A DNA stretch of 6,713 bases, taken from contig JAFGKV010000027.1 of NCBI GenBank assembly GCA_016928395.1, forward strand, positions 1 to 6,713, given 5' to 3'. The position numbers and the translations under genes are program-made. The notes beneath the pieces were generated by a model that did not search any database, was not told where the DNA came from, and saw only the letters and a list, made by a program, of their open reading frames with translations. The DNA comes from Candidatus Fermentibacterota bacterium (lineage in GTDB: Bacteria > JAFGKV01). The first letter of the stretch is position 1; each line of letters starts with the position of its first letter. Below, in pieces: positions 1 to 6,116 of the stretch.

Positions 1-18
1 CGAATCCCTCGTTTTGAC

Positions 19-92
19 CACTATTCTAAACTTAGAATAGCTCCCCGCACGGCACTGCCGCACCCAGTAACTTGCCATTTTACCAACGTCCC
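19..92 (+). repeat. Composite repeat E1, copy A (right end of an element lying mostly left of the window)
   Basis: The unit has two conserved blocks separated by 26 unconserved bases: a palindromic block (19-40) and a 26-bp block (67-92) that ends in ACCAACGTCCC. A second copy at 2854-2927 has the same two blocks at exactly the same spacing. The palindromic blocks match at 20 of 22 positions and the second blocks at 25 of 26, while the sequence between them differs. The outer edge is the inverse complement of GGGACGTTGGT found at 6637. I read this as the right end of a mobile element. The element body would lie left of base 1 and cannot be seen. Confidence 0.8.
21..40. promoter_or_regulatory. 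Palindrome, 9-bp perfect arms with 2-bp centre
   Basis: CTATTCTAA (21-29), AC, TTAGAATAG (32-40) is a perfect inverted repeat. The same arms recur at 2856-2875. The symmetry suits a dimeric DNA-binding protein or a transposase site. TAGAAT inside it resembles a -10 box, but no -35 sits at proper spacing on either strand. The role is unknown, and the site belongs to the repeat rather than to the following gene alone. Confidence 0.6.
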
Positions 93-183
93 GCTGGTCT
101 CCCACCAGATCCGGGTCTCTTGGGGATCCGATATGGGCAGTTCCTCCAGCGAAGCACTTCTCAGGACTTGATGTGAAACGTCG

Positions 184-1323
184 ATGATGATTGGCCCTGG
201 CACCAACGATCCAGAGTCCGCGGTCGCCGGCCTTGCGGCACGTTACCCGGAGAAGACCTCCTATCTCGGCCGCGTGTTCAACGACACCACGAACTCCTAC
301 AAGCTCATCTGGTTCCTGGCCATTCTCTCGCTGCTTCGTCGGAACGAGAGCACGTCATTCTCCCTGCCGGAGCTGTTCGCCGAGATGGGCACGATCGCCT
401 GGCACCCAGTGTGCCTCTACAGGCTCTCCCTCGGGCGGCAGGACAAACTCCAGGACGCGGTGCGAGAGATACGGTCTCGTTCGAGCCTCCCCGCCAACGC
501 AACGCCGGGTTCGGTGCGAACGTTCGTGCTGGAGTCCGAGGAGGCGGGCAGGAGCCTCGACTTCATACGGAACTACGTGCCGGCGCGTTTCCTCGCGCCG
601 TGGTTCGCCGAGGAACTTCGCGGCCACAAGGACTCCGTGCGCAACCGGCTCATAGCAGAACTGGCTGCGTCGAGCCAGCACACCTCGTCAGCCTGCCCCT
701 ACTGGCTCGGCGACGGGCGCATCCACCTCAACGAGTCGTGGCGGGCGTTCCTCCTCGAGAACATTGCGATGGTGGAGGCATTCGCCGAGTACCACTTCGC
801 CCACTACCTGCAGGTGCGGAATCCGAACGTGCCCGGCATCGTGAACAAGCTCCGCGCACCGGTTGCCCGGCAGCTCGGGGATGCGCGGCGATTCTGGAGG
901 CTGGTGCGTCACGGTTTTGAACAGTCCGGGAAGGCGGACCTCTTCGGGGATATCTATGCGGGACGCCCACTGGGCGACGACTTCGCGATTGACCATTTCC
1001 TGCCCTGGAGTTTCGCGCTCCACGACCTGCTCTGGAACCTCACGCCAGTCGAATCTGGAACCAACTCCAGCAAGAGCGATTCCCTTCCCGACATCGAGCT
1101 CTATCTGCCCCGGCTTGCCCGGCTGCACTTTGAGGTCGTCGAGACGATGCAGAGTCACCCAAGGCTGCTCGAAGACCACACCGACTGCTTCAAGCTCGAG
1201 CCCAGTGATCTTCTGGCTCTCGGGGAGGACGGACTGACAGCGAAGTACCGGGAAGTGGTGATCCCACAAGCCCAAATCGCGATGAATCAGGGCTTCCCGT
1301 CCGGGTGGGCGTTCAGGGAGTGA
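184..1323 (+). CDS. HNH endonuclease-like protein, possible defence nuclease
   Basis: The 379-aa protein carries a C-terminal HNH (beta-beta-alpha metal) nuclease motif. Asp270-His271 lie in the segment AIDHFLPWSF, Asn285 lies in LLWNLTPV, and a third element, NSSKSDSLP, spans about 294-302 with Asn294 and Lys297. This order and spacing match HNH enzymes that cut DNA with one metal ion, including the Cas9-type HNH arrangement. The first 260 residues look mainly helical (for example YKLIWFLAILSLLRR around residue 40) and show no domain I recognise; they may give target recognition or partner binding. The start is ATG 184, directly followed by a second ATG at 187, because an in-frame stop lies at 169-171. 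No strong Shine-Dalgarno sequence is visible. It is the first gene of a three-gene unit and its stop overlaps the next start. The HNH call is firm; the substrate and the defence role are inferred from context. Confidence 0.85.
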   Translation: MMIGPGTNDPESAVAGLAARYPEKTSYLGRVFNDTTNSYKLIWFLAILSLLRRNESTSFSLPELFAEMGTIAWHPVCLYRLSLGRQDKLQDAVREIRSRSSLPANATPGSVRTFVLESEEAGRSLDFIRNYVPARFLAPWFAEELRGHKDSVRNRLIAELAASSQHTSSACPYWLGDGRIHLNESWRAFLLENIAMVEAFAEYHFAHYLQVRNPNVPGIVNKLRAPVARQLGDARRFWRLVRHGFEQSGKADLFGDIYAGRPLGDDFAIDHFLPWSFALHDLLWNLTPVESGTNSSKSDSLPDIELYLPRLARLHFEVVETMQSHPRLLEDHTDCFKLEPSDLLALGEDGLTAKYREVVIPQAQIAMNQGFPSGWAFRE

Positions 1324-1805
1324 GCCTCGACGTGACGACCTTCGGAGCAATCGAGCAAGACCTGATCCTTGCCGAGGATGACTTGTTCATCGTCGCGCGA
1401 GACAAGTTCCCCGTCTCGCCGGGACATACGCTGGTCATCGTGCGACGTGTCGTATCGCGATTTCTCGACCTGACTGCGGAGGAGAAGACCCGGCTGCTGC
1501 GGTGGATCGACTGGTCTGTCGCTCACCTGCAGAACACCCTGAATCCACGCCCCGACGGCTTCAACATCGGACTGAACGACGGGCCCGCAGCCGGCCAGAC
1601 CATCGCCCAGCTTCACGTCCACATCATCCCCCGCTACAGGGGTGACATCCCCGATCCCCGCGGCGGCGTCCGCCACGTGATCCCCCAGAAGGCCAAGTAT
1701 TGGTCGGATGACATGACCGCCGATCTCCATGATCCAGTTCACCTCAGAGAAGACCGCGTCAGTCTCAGACAGGACGGACAGCATGACCACGTTATTCGGA
1801 GTTGA
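1320..1805 (+). CDS. HIT-family (histidine triad) protein
   Basis: HIT proteins are nucleotide-binding hydrolases or transferases that act on the alpha-phosphate of nucleotide conjugates. The core runs from FGAIEQDLILAEDDLF through KFPVSPGHTLVIVRR and ends in the signature QLHVHIIPRYRGD, followed by DPRGGVRHVIPQKAKYW. The two visible histidines are encoded at 1614 and 1620. The first position of the canonical triad is Gln instead of His, which I believe is normal in this HIT subfamily. The start is uncertain. GTG 1320 overlaps the HNH stop as GTGA. GTG 1332 lies 11 bases after AGGGAG (1315-1320) and fits the family N-terminus better. GTG 1305 is also in frame. Family members normally end near the AKYW segment, but here 33 further residues follow and overlap the DUF429 start by 23 bases. 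The gene is co-transcribed with its neighbours. Confidence 0.88.
   Translation: MSLDVTTFGAIEQDLILAEDDLFIVARDKFPVSPGHTLVIVRRVVSRFLDLTAEEKTRLLRWIDWSVAHLQNTLNPRPDGFNIGLNDGPAAGQTIAQLHVHIIPRYRGDIPDPRGGVRHVIPQKAKYWSDDMTADLHDPVHLREDRVSLRQDGQHDHVIRS
1771..1777 (+). promoter_or_regulatory. Ribosome binding site deciding the DUF429 start
   Basis: AGGACGG lies five bases before ATG 1783, inside the HIT coding sequence. It favours this ATG over an in-frame ATG at 1729, which would lengthen the overlap and add 18 residues with no family homology. Confidence 0.6.
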
Positions 1806-2484
1806 TTGTGCTACGGTCCCCAGGAAGACTGGCCTCGCCCTCGGAGAGTTGTCCGGGGAGATAGTACGAATCACCAAGTGTCGCACAGCCTCTGCCAAGG
1901 AGCCGCCCGCGGTTATTGCTGCGGATTGGCTCAGTACCCACGAGCGAGTGATTATCGCTATTGACGCCCCGCTGGGATGGCCAGTAGGGCTCCGGAAGGG
2001 TATTGGGGAGCACAGCGCGGGGGACCCTCTGTCAGTCTGTGCAGATGAGATGTTTCGCCGGGCCACGGACCTGGAGATCGAGGAAAGACTTGGAAAGAGA
2101 CCCCTGGAGGTTGGGGCAAACCTGATCGCCCGAACTGCTGCGGCCGCCCTCGGGTTTCTCGAAGAACTCCGCAACCGGACCGGCCGTGAGATCCCGATTG
2201 CCTGGGACCCCGATCAAGAGGATGCCTGGCGCGCCATTGAAGTATACCCTGCGGCTACTCGCATCGGGCACGGTGCACCTGATCGCGGAGGCAGCCTCAA
2301 CGGGCTGGGCAGGCTGCTGGATTGCACCGGTCTTCCAGCGAAGGCACTCAAGTCGAAAGACGCCGTCGACGCAACGGTGTGTGCGCTTGCGGCTGCCGAC
2401 TTCCTACGTGGCCGATCAGTCGCGCCCGTCGACGTTGACACTGCTCGTATTGAAGGCTGGATCTGGGCGCCGCGGGCAAGGTGA
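1783..2484 (+). CDS. DUF429 family protein, predicted RNase H-like nuclease
   Basis: The 233-aa protein shows the DUF429 pattern: an N-terminal strand FGVDCA with Asp8, the segment IIAIDAPLGWP with Asp61, EVYPAATRIG with Glu153, and the C-terminal helix KSKDAVDATVCALAAADFL with Asp193 and Asp196. DUF429 is predicted to have an RNase H-like fold with acidic residues coordinating metal, so a nuclease is the usual guess; no substrate is established to my knowledge. The length is normal for the family, and the end (GWIWAP) looks complete. ATG 1783 is chosen because of the AGGACGG site just upstream. The gene overlaps the HIT gene by 23 bases, suggesting coupled translation. Only 12 bases separate its stop from the repeat that starts near 2497. 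Several members occur in genomic islands; a role shared with the HNH protein is inferred. Confidence 0.85.
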   Translation: MTTLFGVDCATVPRKTGLALGELSGEIVRITKCRTASAKEPPAVIAADWLSTHERVIIAIDAPLGWPVGLRKGIGEHSAGDPLSVCADEMFRRATDLEIEERLGKRPLEVGANLIARTAAAALGFLEELRNRTGREIPIAWDPDQEDAWRAIEVYPAATRIGHGAPDRGGSLNGLGRLLDCTGLPAKALKSKDAVDATVCALAAADFLRGRSVAPVDVDTARIEGWIWAPRAR

Positions 2485-2496
2485 TCAGGGGCACGG

Positions 2497-2576
2497 CCTA
2501 TGGACTTAGGCAAAGCGCCAACTTACGGGGAACCGCAGGCGCCGATTCGGAAGTTGCCGAACGTGAATCTGCGCTG
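2497..2576 (+). repeat. Repeat E2, copy in the internal element
   Basis: The 58 bases at 2519-2576 align without gaps to 6655-6712 at 48 of 58 positions. The alignment continues more weakly to the left, to about 2497. Shared pieces include CAACTT, CGGGG, GCAGGCGCCG, AAGTTGCCGAACG and TCTGCGCTG. CAACTT (2519-2524) and AAGTTG (2551-2556) form a short inverted repeat around the self-complementary GGCGCC, so a stem-loop is possible. It follows the DUF429 gene by 12 bases, as the other copy follows the last gene of the window. Confidence 0.75.
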
Positions 2577-2621
2577 TGGAGCGGGCACGTAGCCGCTGCG
2601 CGGCAGCTCTCAGCCAGCCGA

Positions 2622-2709
2622 CTCCTTTCCCTCTTCACCTCCCTACTTCTTCACCTCTTCGCCCCTTGACTTCTTCATCTCCTCACTCTTTACTCCTATC
2701 TCCTCACTC
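2622..2709 (+). repeat. Pyrimidine-rich tract with short imperfect repeats
   Basis: Of 88 bases only 11 are purines. CTTCACCTC occurs at 2633 and 2649, the variant CTTCATCTC at 2673, and the exact 12-mer ATCTCCTCACTC at 2677 and 2698. The tract looks like a decayed array of short repeats. It could serve as an unstructured leader or as a region of unusual DNA structure. It ends just before an AAGGA site. Confidence 0.6.
2666..2694 (+). promoter_or_regulatory. Possible sigma-70-type promoter
   Basis: TTGACT (2666-2671) and TTTACT (2689-2694) are separated by 17 bases. They are followed by AAGGA (2711-2715) and ATG (2726). The -35 is good and the -10 matches the consensus at four of six positions. 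It sits inside a pyrimidine-rich tract, so chance is possible. If active, it could drive the Res fragment and the two genes behind it. Confidence 0.35.
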
Positions 2710-2725
2710 AAAGGACACCTTCACC

Positions 2726-2875
2726 ATGGGGCCGTGATGGATACGATCGGATCGCACATCCTCCTCTCCCGCTCGAGGCGGCGATCCGGTGTACCCGCCG
2801 GGGGATTCGCCTGCTCATGCCACGTATTCGGCGAAGCCGGGGCCGATACTGCCCACTATTCTAAGGTTAGAATAG
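2726..2875 (+). pseudogene. Remnant of a small reading frame broken by an early stop
   Basis: AAGGA at 2711-2715 precedes ATG 2726 by ten bases, a good initiation signal, but the frame reads Met-Gly-Pro-stop (TGA 2735-2737). The same frame is then open to TAG 2873-2875, which lies inside the large palindrome and ends in codons for PTILRLE. In copy A the equivalent palindrome is also closed by an in-frame TAG (38-40) after TTILNLE, so the E1 palindrome may once have held the end of a coding sequence. The product is unknown. The open stretch is short and may be chance. Confidence 0.25.
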
Positions 2876-4248
2876 TGGGTTTCGGAGGCCATACTCGATC
2901 GGTAACTTACCATTTTACCAACGTCCCTAGTTCCACTGAAGTGGTCAATGTGCTGACCGTGGTCGCCAACGAGAGTTTCTCCGCGTTCGCAAACGGGCTC
3001 CAGCGAGAGTATGTTGAGGCTGGAGATGCCCCGCCGCCATTGCCCACCGATGCGAAGCGGCGAAGGCAAGCCAAGCGCAACGATCGGATCTACCTCGACG
3101 ATCCGCACTTCCAGCGTTTCTGGAGTCAGCTCAACCGGCTTGTTCGCTACCGCATCCGCGTCGTCACCCCGGAACTGGTTGACGCGTGTGTCAAAAGGCT
3201 CAACGACAGCCCCTTCCCGGTTCGCACCCTTGCCGTCGAGAAGGGCAGGATCAACCTCGGGGCGTACAAGGTACACGTTGATCGAGTTGAATCCGGAAAG
3301 GCCCAGCTCACGCTCACGCTGTTCGACGATGAGGGGGAGCCCGTCGTGCATCAGAGGCGTTTCAAACCGGGTGACGACATCGCAAGGGAGCTGCACGAGG
3401 ATCGTCTTCGACCTCTTGGAGCTCTCGATATTGAGCAGGCGGGGGGCTCCTACGACGTTGTCTTCACCTCTCTTGCCAGGCGCGTCAGCGAGGGTGAGGA
3501 GTGGGAGTTCACACCGACCGGATTCGGCGCTACCGCCCAGAAGCAGATCGTGCAGGTGGAGGCCCGCCGTTATCCGGTGTTCAACCTGATTGACCGCGCA
3601 TCACGGGATACAGGGATCACGCGGCCCACGGTCAATGCGATCTTCAAAGGCATGCGCAATGACAAGAAGCGCCTCATCTTCGAGAATCCGGAGGGCTTCG
3701 CCACCGTCTTCATCGGCGAACTCCGGAACGCGCTGGCCGACCACATCACCGAGCGAATCGAGTTTGTCGTTGACGCCGGGGTCGGGCGGTTCGACCGCGA
3801 TGAGCTTTTCCCGCAAGTATGTGAGCATCCCCAGAGGGAACTCATCGAAGCCGGCGAGCATGGGCTGTACGACTTGGTCCAGAAGGATTCAGAGGTCGAA
3901 CAGCACTACGTCGATGCGATCCGACATGAAGGGGACTCCATCGTTTTCTACTTCAAGTTCCCGCCGAAGTTCAAGATCGATCTTCCGCGGCTCATCGGCG
4001 ACTACAACCCCGACTGGGGCATCGCCCGGATCCACCGCAATGGCGACATGGAGGTCCGCACCTTCGTCCACGAAACCAAGGGCACAACGCAGATCGGCAA
4101 GCTCCGCTTCCCTCACGAGAAGCGGAAAGTACGGTGCGCCGAGAAGTACTTCGCCACCATCGGCGTCAACTACCAGACCATCGACCCGAGTCACGTCGGC
4201 GCCTGGTGGGCGACCTCCGCCGAACGTGGCGTACAGACTGAGATGTAG
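2734..4248 (+). CDS. Type III restriction enzyme Res subunit, C-terminal half (helicase part missing)
   Basis: From about residue 68 onward the protein matches the part of type III Res subunits that follows the last helicase motif, starting at VNVLTVVANESFSAFA. The C-terminal nuclease core is intact: Asp427 in YNPDWG, Glu447 and Lys449 in HETKGT, then EKRKVRCAEKYF. These are the PD-(D/E)XK residues that cut DNA. A complete Res has nearly 1000 residues, with a Walker A and DEAD/DEAH helicase in front; none of this is present, and no mod methyltransferase gene is in the window. The first 67 or so residues are encoded by the adjoining element and resemble nothing. GTG 2734 is only the first start in the open frame, and GTG 2941 could begin a product containing the true homology alone. 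ATP-driven cleavage is not expected, so it is probably a pseudogene or a stand-alone nuclease fragment. The next gene begins 14 bases downstream. Confidence 0.85.
   Translation: MMDTIGSHILLSRSRRRSGVPAGGFACSCHVFGEAGADTAHYSKVRIVGFGGHTRSVTYHFTNVPSSTEVVNVLTVVANESFSAFANGLQREYVEAGDAPPPLPTDAKRRRQAKRNDRIYLDDPHFQRFWSQLNRLVRYRIRVVTPELVDACVKRLNDSPFPVRTLAVEKGRINLGAYKVHVDRVESGKAQLTLTLFDDEGEPVVHQRRFKPGDDIARELHEDRLRPLGALDIEQAGGSYDVVFTSLARRVSEGEEWEFTPTGFGATAQKQIVQVEARRYPVFNLIDRASRDTGITRPTVNAIFKGMRNDKKRLIFENPEGFATVFIGELRNALADHITERIEFVVDAGVGRFDRDELFPQVCEHPQRELIEAGEHGLYDLVQKDSEVEQHYVDAIRHEGDSIVFYFKFPPKFKIDLPRLIGDYNPDWGIARIHRNGDMEVRTFVHETKGTTQIGKLRFPHEKRKVRCAEKYFATIGVNYQTIDPSHVGAWWATSAERGVQTEM
2852..2879. promoter_or_regulatory. 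Perfect palindrome, 13-bp arms with GG centre
   Basis: CCCACTATTCTAA (2852-2864), GG, TTAGAATAGTGGG (2867-2879) form a perfect inverted repeat. The central 22 bases match the palindrome at 19-40, but the arms here are four bases longer on each side. It could be an operator, a transposase site or a cruciform/hairpin. It is too long and too perfect to be ordinary background. There is no T-run, so it is not a standard terminator. Confidence 0.75.
2854..2927 (+). repeat. Composite repeat E1, copy B
   Basis: The palindromic block is followed, after 26 unconserved bases, by a 26-bp block at 2902-2927 that differs from copy A (67-92) at one position. Inside the block, GGTAA-C-TTACC (2901-2911) is itself palindromic, and TTACCA appears twice, eight bases apart. 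The right edge lies about 14 bases before Res homology starts. Confidence 0.8.
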
Positions 4249-4262
4249 GGGAGAAGCGCGCC

Positions 4263-6116
4263 GTGGCGAAATCCTCTCCCACGCCCTCCAGCAGCGAAGA
4301 GCAGCCAACCAAACTGACTCCCTTCGCGCAGAGCCTGCTTGACGTCTTCGAAGACAGCCTCCGCTCAACCCTGCACTTCGGAGCCCTCGGCGAGCACCTG
4401 GTGTCGGAATCGGGGCTGGCGGTATCGCGTCTAGAATACGTACTCCGTCATTGCCATTGCCTCGCGGGGCTATCGAAGGAGAACCCCGGCATCGGCCTCT
4501 CATCACGCTGCAGATTCCCGAGCCAGGCCGGTGAGGGAGGACTGGCATGGAAGGGTTTGGGCCGCCTCTCCGGGCTCGAAGTATGCCAATCGTGGTCAGT
4601 GCTCCTGAACATCGGGCACCTTTTCGGTACCTTCGCGACTGAACGCGGTCTGCTCTTTCAGCTCGACAAGGACTTAGACGCGAGAGACGGATTCCTTGGA
4701 GGCGCCTGTTCCCACTTCGAGGGTCAGGCTGGCGATGTCCGAAAGATGGGAGAGGAGCTGCTAGACCGAGCACAGCTGTACCGATTCCACTATCTCCTTG
4801 CTCTTTGGCGGTTGAGAGCAGACAACAACCTGCCCGTGGACGACGCAATCCGCCGCAAGGCTGCACTGCTGGTACTTGCCTTCCTCTCTCCTCCAAGTGC
4901 AAAGCTGAGTCAACTGGCCCACATCTACCGGAAGACCCGAACGCTCGCATACCTTTCGCTTCATGCTGAGATCGGGGTAATGGAACCCCTCTGCAACGTG
5001 AAGGGGCTGCAGCGCTATCGGCAGCTCTTTCCGATCGACGCGATCCTGGAGGACAGCCTCGTCGAACCTGGACAATGGAACCTCATCGAGGCAATGGATC
5101 TCTCGGATTCGGAGCGGCTTTTCAATGCCCCCGATGCGGCAGGCATCGTCCTTGCTCACGCCAGGCAATTCCGGCAGTGGTGGGATCAGCGAAGGGCGAA
5201 TGGCTCTTCCTTCGGAGCTCTCATCGATGAGGCGTTCGGGAAGCCAGACGACTGGCCCGGGGCGCCTGCGCGAGAACTCCAGCACTTCGGGCGTATCTAC
5301 CTGCCGTCACGAGTGGGCTGGCTCGAAGAGGTCAGACTCTGGAAACATGACGAGAGTCAGAACAACCCATGGCGAGACTCTGACTTCCTCGTAACGCCAC
5401 CTCAGCAGAGATCTGAGGGACTCCATCTGGACCTGTACGCGGGGGCCTCTGGGATGAGTATCCAGACGGCCCGGCACATCACACTGCAGCTTTCTCGAGC
5501 CCTCTCATTCAGTCCAGAAGGGCAGTCAATGCGCAGGCTATGGATGACCACCGCGCGGTTCGTCGCCAAGGTCTTCCAGGGGTGCCTCAAGCCCGAATAT
5601 TCCCTGCGGCTCACGCCCCTCGAGGCTAGAGGAGATCACCTTGGGTACGGTACGGCCGGTTCGAGCTACGAACTGGCCCGTGGATTCGTCAAACGTTTCC
5701 TTGTAGAGTGCACCGATCCTCAGCGGACGATGGAGTTGAGACAACTTCTCGCCATCGGGGACAGGGATGAGTTCTGGCGGGTGCCTGCTCTCATCATGAT
5801 GGCACGGGCAGAAGTCATCAGCTCCGACGGGCAGTCGATAACCGATCTCGATGGGCTCCTTGGGAAGTTCCAGGGAGACTCGTTGGTCTGGACGGTTGTG
5901 GAGACCAAGAAATCGCCCACTCGAGGGGGCAAGACACAACTGCGGGATCGTGCAGATATCTACCTTGCTGTCGAACGAAGCTCCGAGGTCGAGGTGGTGA
6001 TCAATAGACAACACGTGCAATGGTTCACGGCCATATCCCCTGACCCAATCGCGTCAAGGCTATCCGGCGAGTGTGTGATTCCTGGGAGCACCGCGAAACG
6101 AGAGGAGGATCCATGA
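4263..6116 (+). CDS. Unrecognised 617-aa protein with PD-(D/E)XK-like C-terminal motif
   Basis: I do not recognise the family. GTG 4263 follows GGGGAG (4248-4253) by nine bases, a good site that partly overlaps the Res stop codon. The first 30 residues are Ser/Thr/Pro/Glu-rich and probably disordered. The body looks mostly helical; a conspicuous segment is WSVLLNIGHLFGTFATERG beginning at Trp111. No signal peptide or membrane segment is evident, so it is likely cytoplasmic. Near the C-terminus (residues 527-560), Asp528 and Asp530 in TDLDGLL, then Glu547-Thr-Lys549 in VVETKKS, then Gln559 in KTQL, match the order of a PD-(D/E)XK nuclease core (acid, ExK, Gln). That similarity is by eye only. 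It overlaps the EVE-like gene by ATGA and follows the Res fragment closely, so the three were probably one operon with a restriction or defence role. The helical part might bind a partner or the target. Confidence 0.8.
   Translation: MAKSSPTPSSSEEQPTKLTPFAQSLLDVFEDSLRSTLHFGALGEHLVSESGLAVSRLEYVLRHCHCLAGLSKENPGIGLSSRCRFPSQAGEGGLAWKGLGRLSGLEVCQSWSVLLNIGHLFGTFATERGLLFQLDKDLDARDGFLGGACSHFEGQAGDVRKMGEELLDRAQLYRFHYLLALWRLRADNNLPVDDAIRRKAALLVLAFLSPPSAKLSQLAHIYRKTRTLAYLSLHAEIGVMEPLCNVKGLQRYRQLFPIDAILEDSLVEPGQWNLIEAMDLSDSERLFNAPDAAGIVLAHARQFRQWWDQRRANGSSFGALIDEAFGKPDDWPGAPARELQHFGRIYLPSRVGWLEEVRLWKHDESQNNPWRDSDFLVTPPQQRSEGLHLDLYAGASGMSIQTARHITLQLSRALSFSPEGQSMRRLWMTTARFVAKVFQGCLKPEYSLRLTPLEARGDHLGYGTAGSSYELARGFVKRFLVECTDPQRTMELRQLLAIGDRDEFWRVPALIMMARAEVISSDGQSITDLDGLLGKFQGDSLVWTVVETKKSPTRGGKTQLRDRADIYLAVERSSEVEVVINRQHVQWFTAISPDPIASRLSGECVIPGSTAKREEDP
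6101..6108 (+). promoter_or_regulatory. Strong ribosome binding site of the EVE-like gene
   Basis: AGAGGAGG ends four bases before ATG 6113. It is the strongest Shine-Dalgarno sequence in the window and fixes this start over an in-frame ATG at 6071. It lies within the end of the preceding gene. Confidence 0.7.

Larger units (their letters stand above)
2497..2927 (+). mobile_element. Putative non-autonomous element with E2 left end and E1 right end
   Basis: This gene-poor stretch is bounded by E2 (from about 2497) and E1 (to 2927). The right edge is the inverse complement of the left edge of the E2 copy at the window end: 17 bp, GGGACGTTGGTAAAATG. This element's own left edge is a degenerate version (TGGACTTAGGCAAAGCG). 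The inside holds a pyrimidine-rich tract, a promoter-like sequence and a broken reading frame, but no transposase. The right edge falls at the point where homology to a type III Res protein begins. I infer an internally deleted or MITE-like copy of an insertion sequence. Repeated motifs near both ends recall IS21-type ends, but I cannot assign a family. No clear target duplication is visible, so the exact borders may be off by several bases. Confidence 0.5.

Noticed and set aside
14-38. TTGACC (14-19) and TAGAAT (33-38) as a promoter for the HNH gene
   Set aside because: The spacer is only 13 bases, and the -35 is absent in the second copy of the repeat.
960-1095. HNH motif as a Cas9 or Cas9-like protein
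   Set aside because: The protein is too short, has no RuvC motifs or arginine-rich bridge, and no CRISPR repeats are present.
688-1350. Long minus-strand open frames, also at 1287-2174 and 3889-4950
   Set aside because: They lie opposite genes with clear family motifs, show no motifs of their own and have no good start signals; they are shadows of GC-rich coding sequence.
2519-2576. E2 as an integron attC site
   Set aside because: The short inverted repeat and central symmetry suggested it, but the required GTTRRRY/RYYYAAC core sites are not present at the right places and no integrase is in the window.
2592-2604. GCCGC-TGC-GCGGC hairpin as terminator of the HNH-HIT-DUF429 unit
   Set aside because: The stem is only five pairs and no T-run follows.
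2734-4248. A working type III restriction-modification system
   Set aside because: No helicase motifs precede the nuclease half and no mod gene is present in the window.
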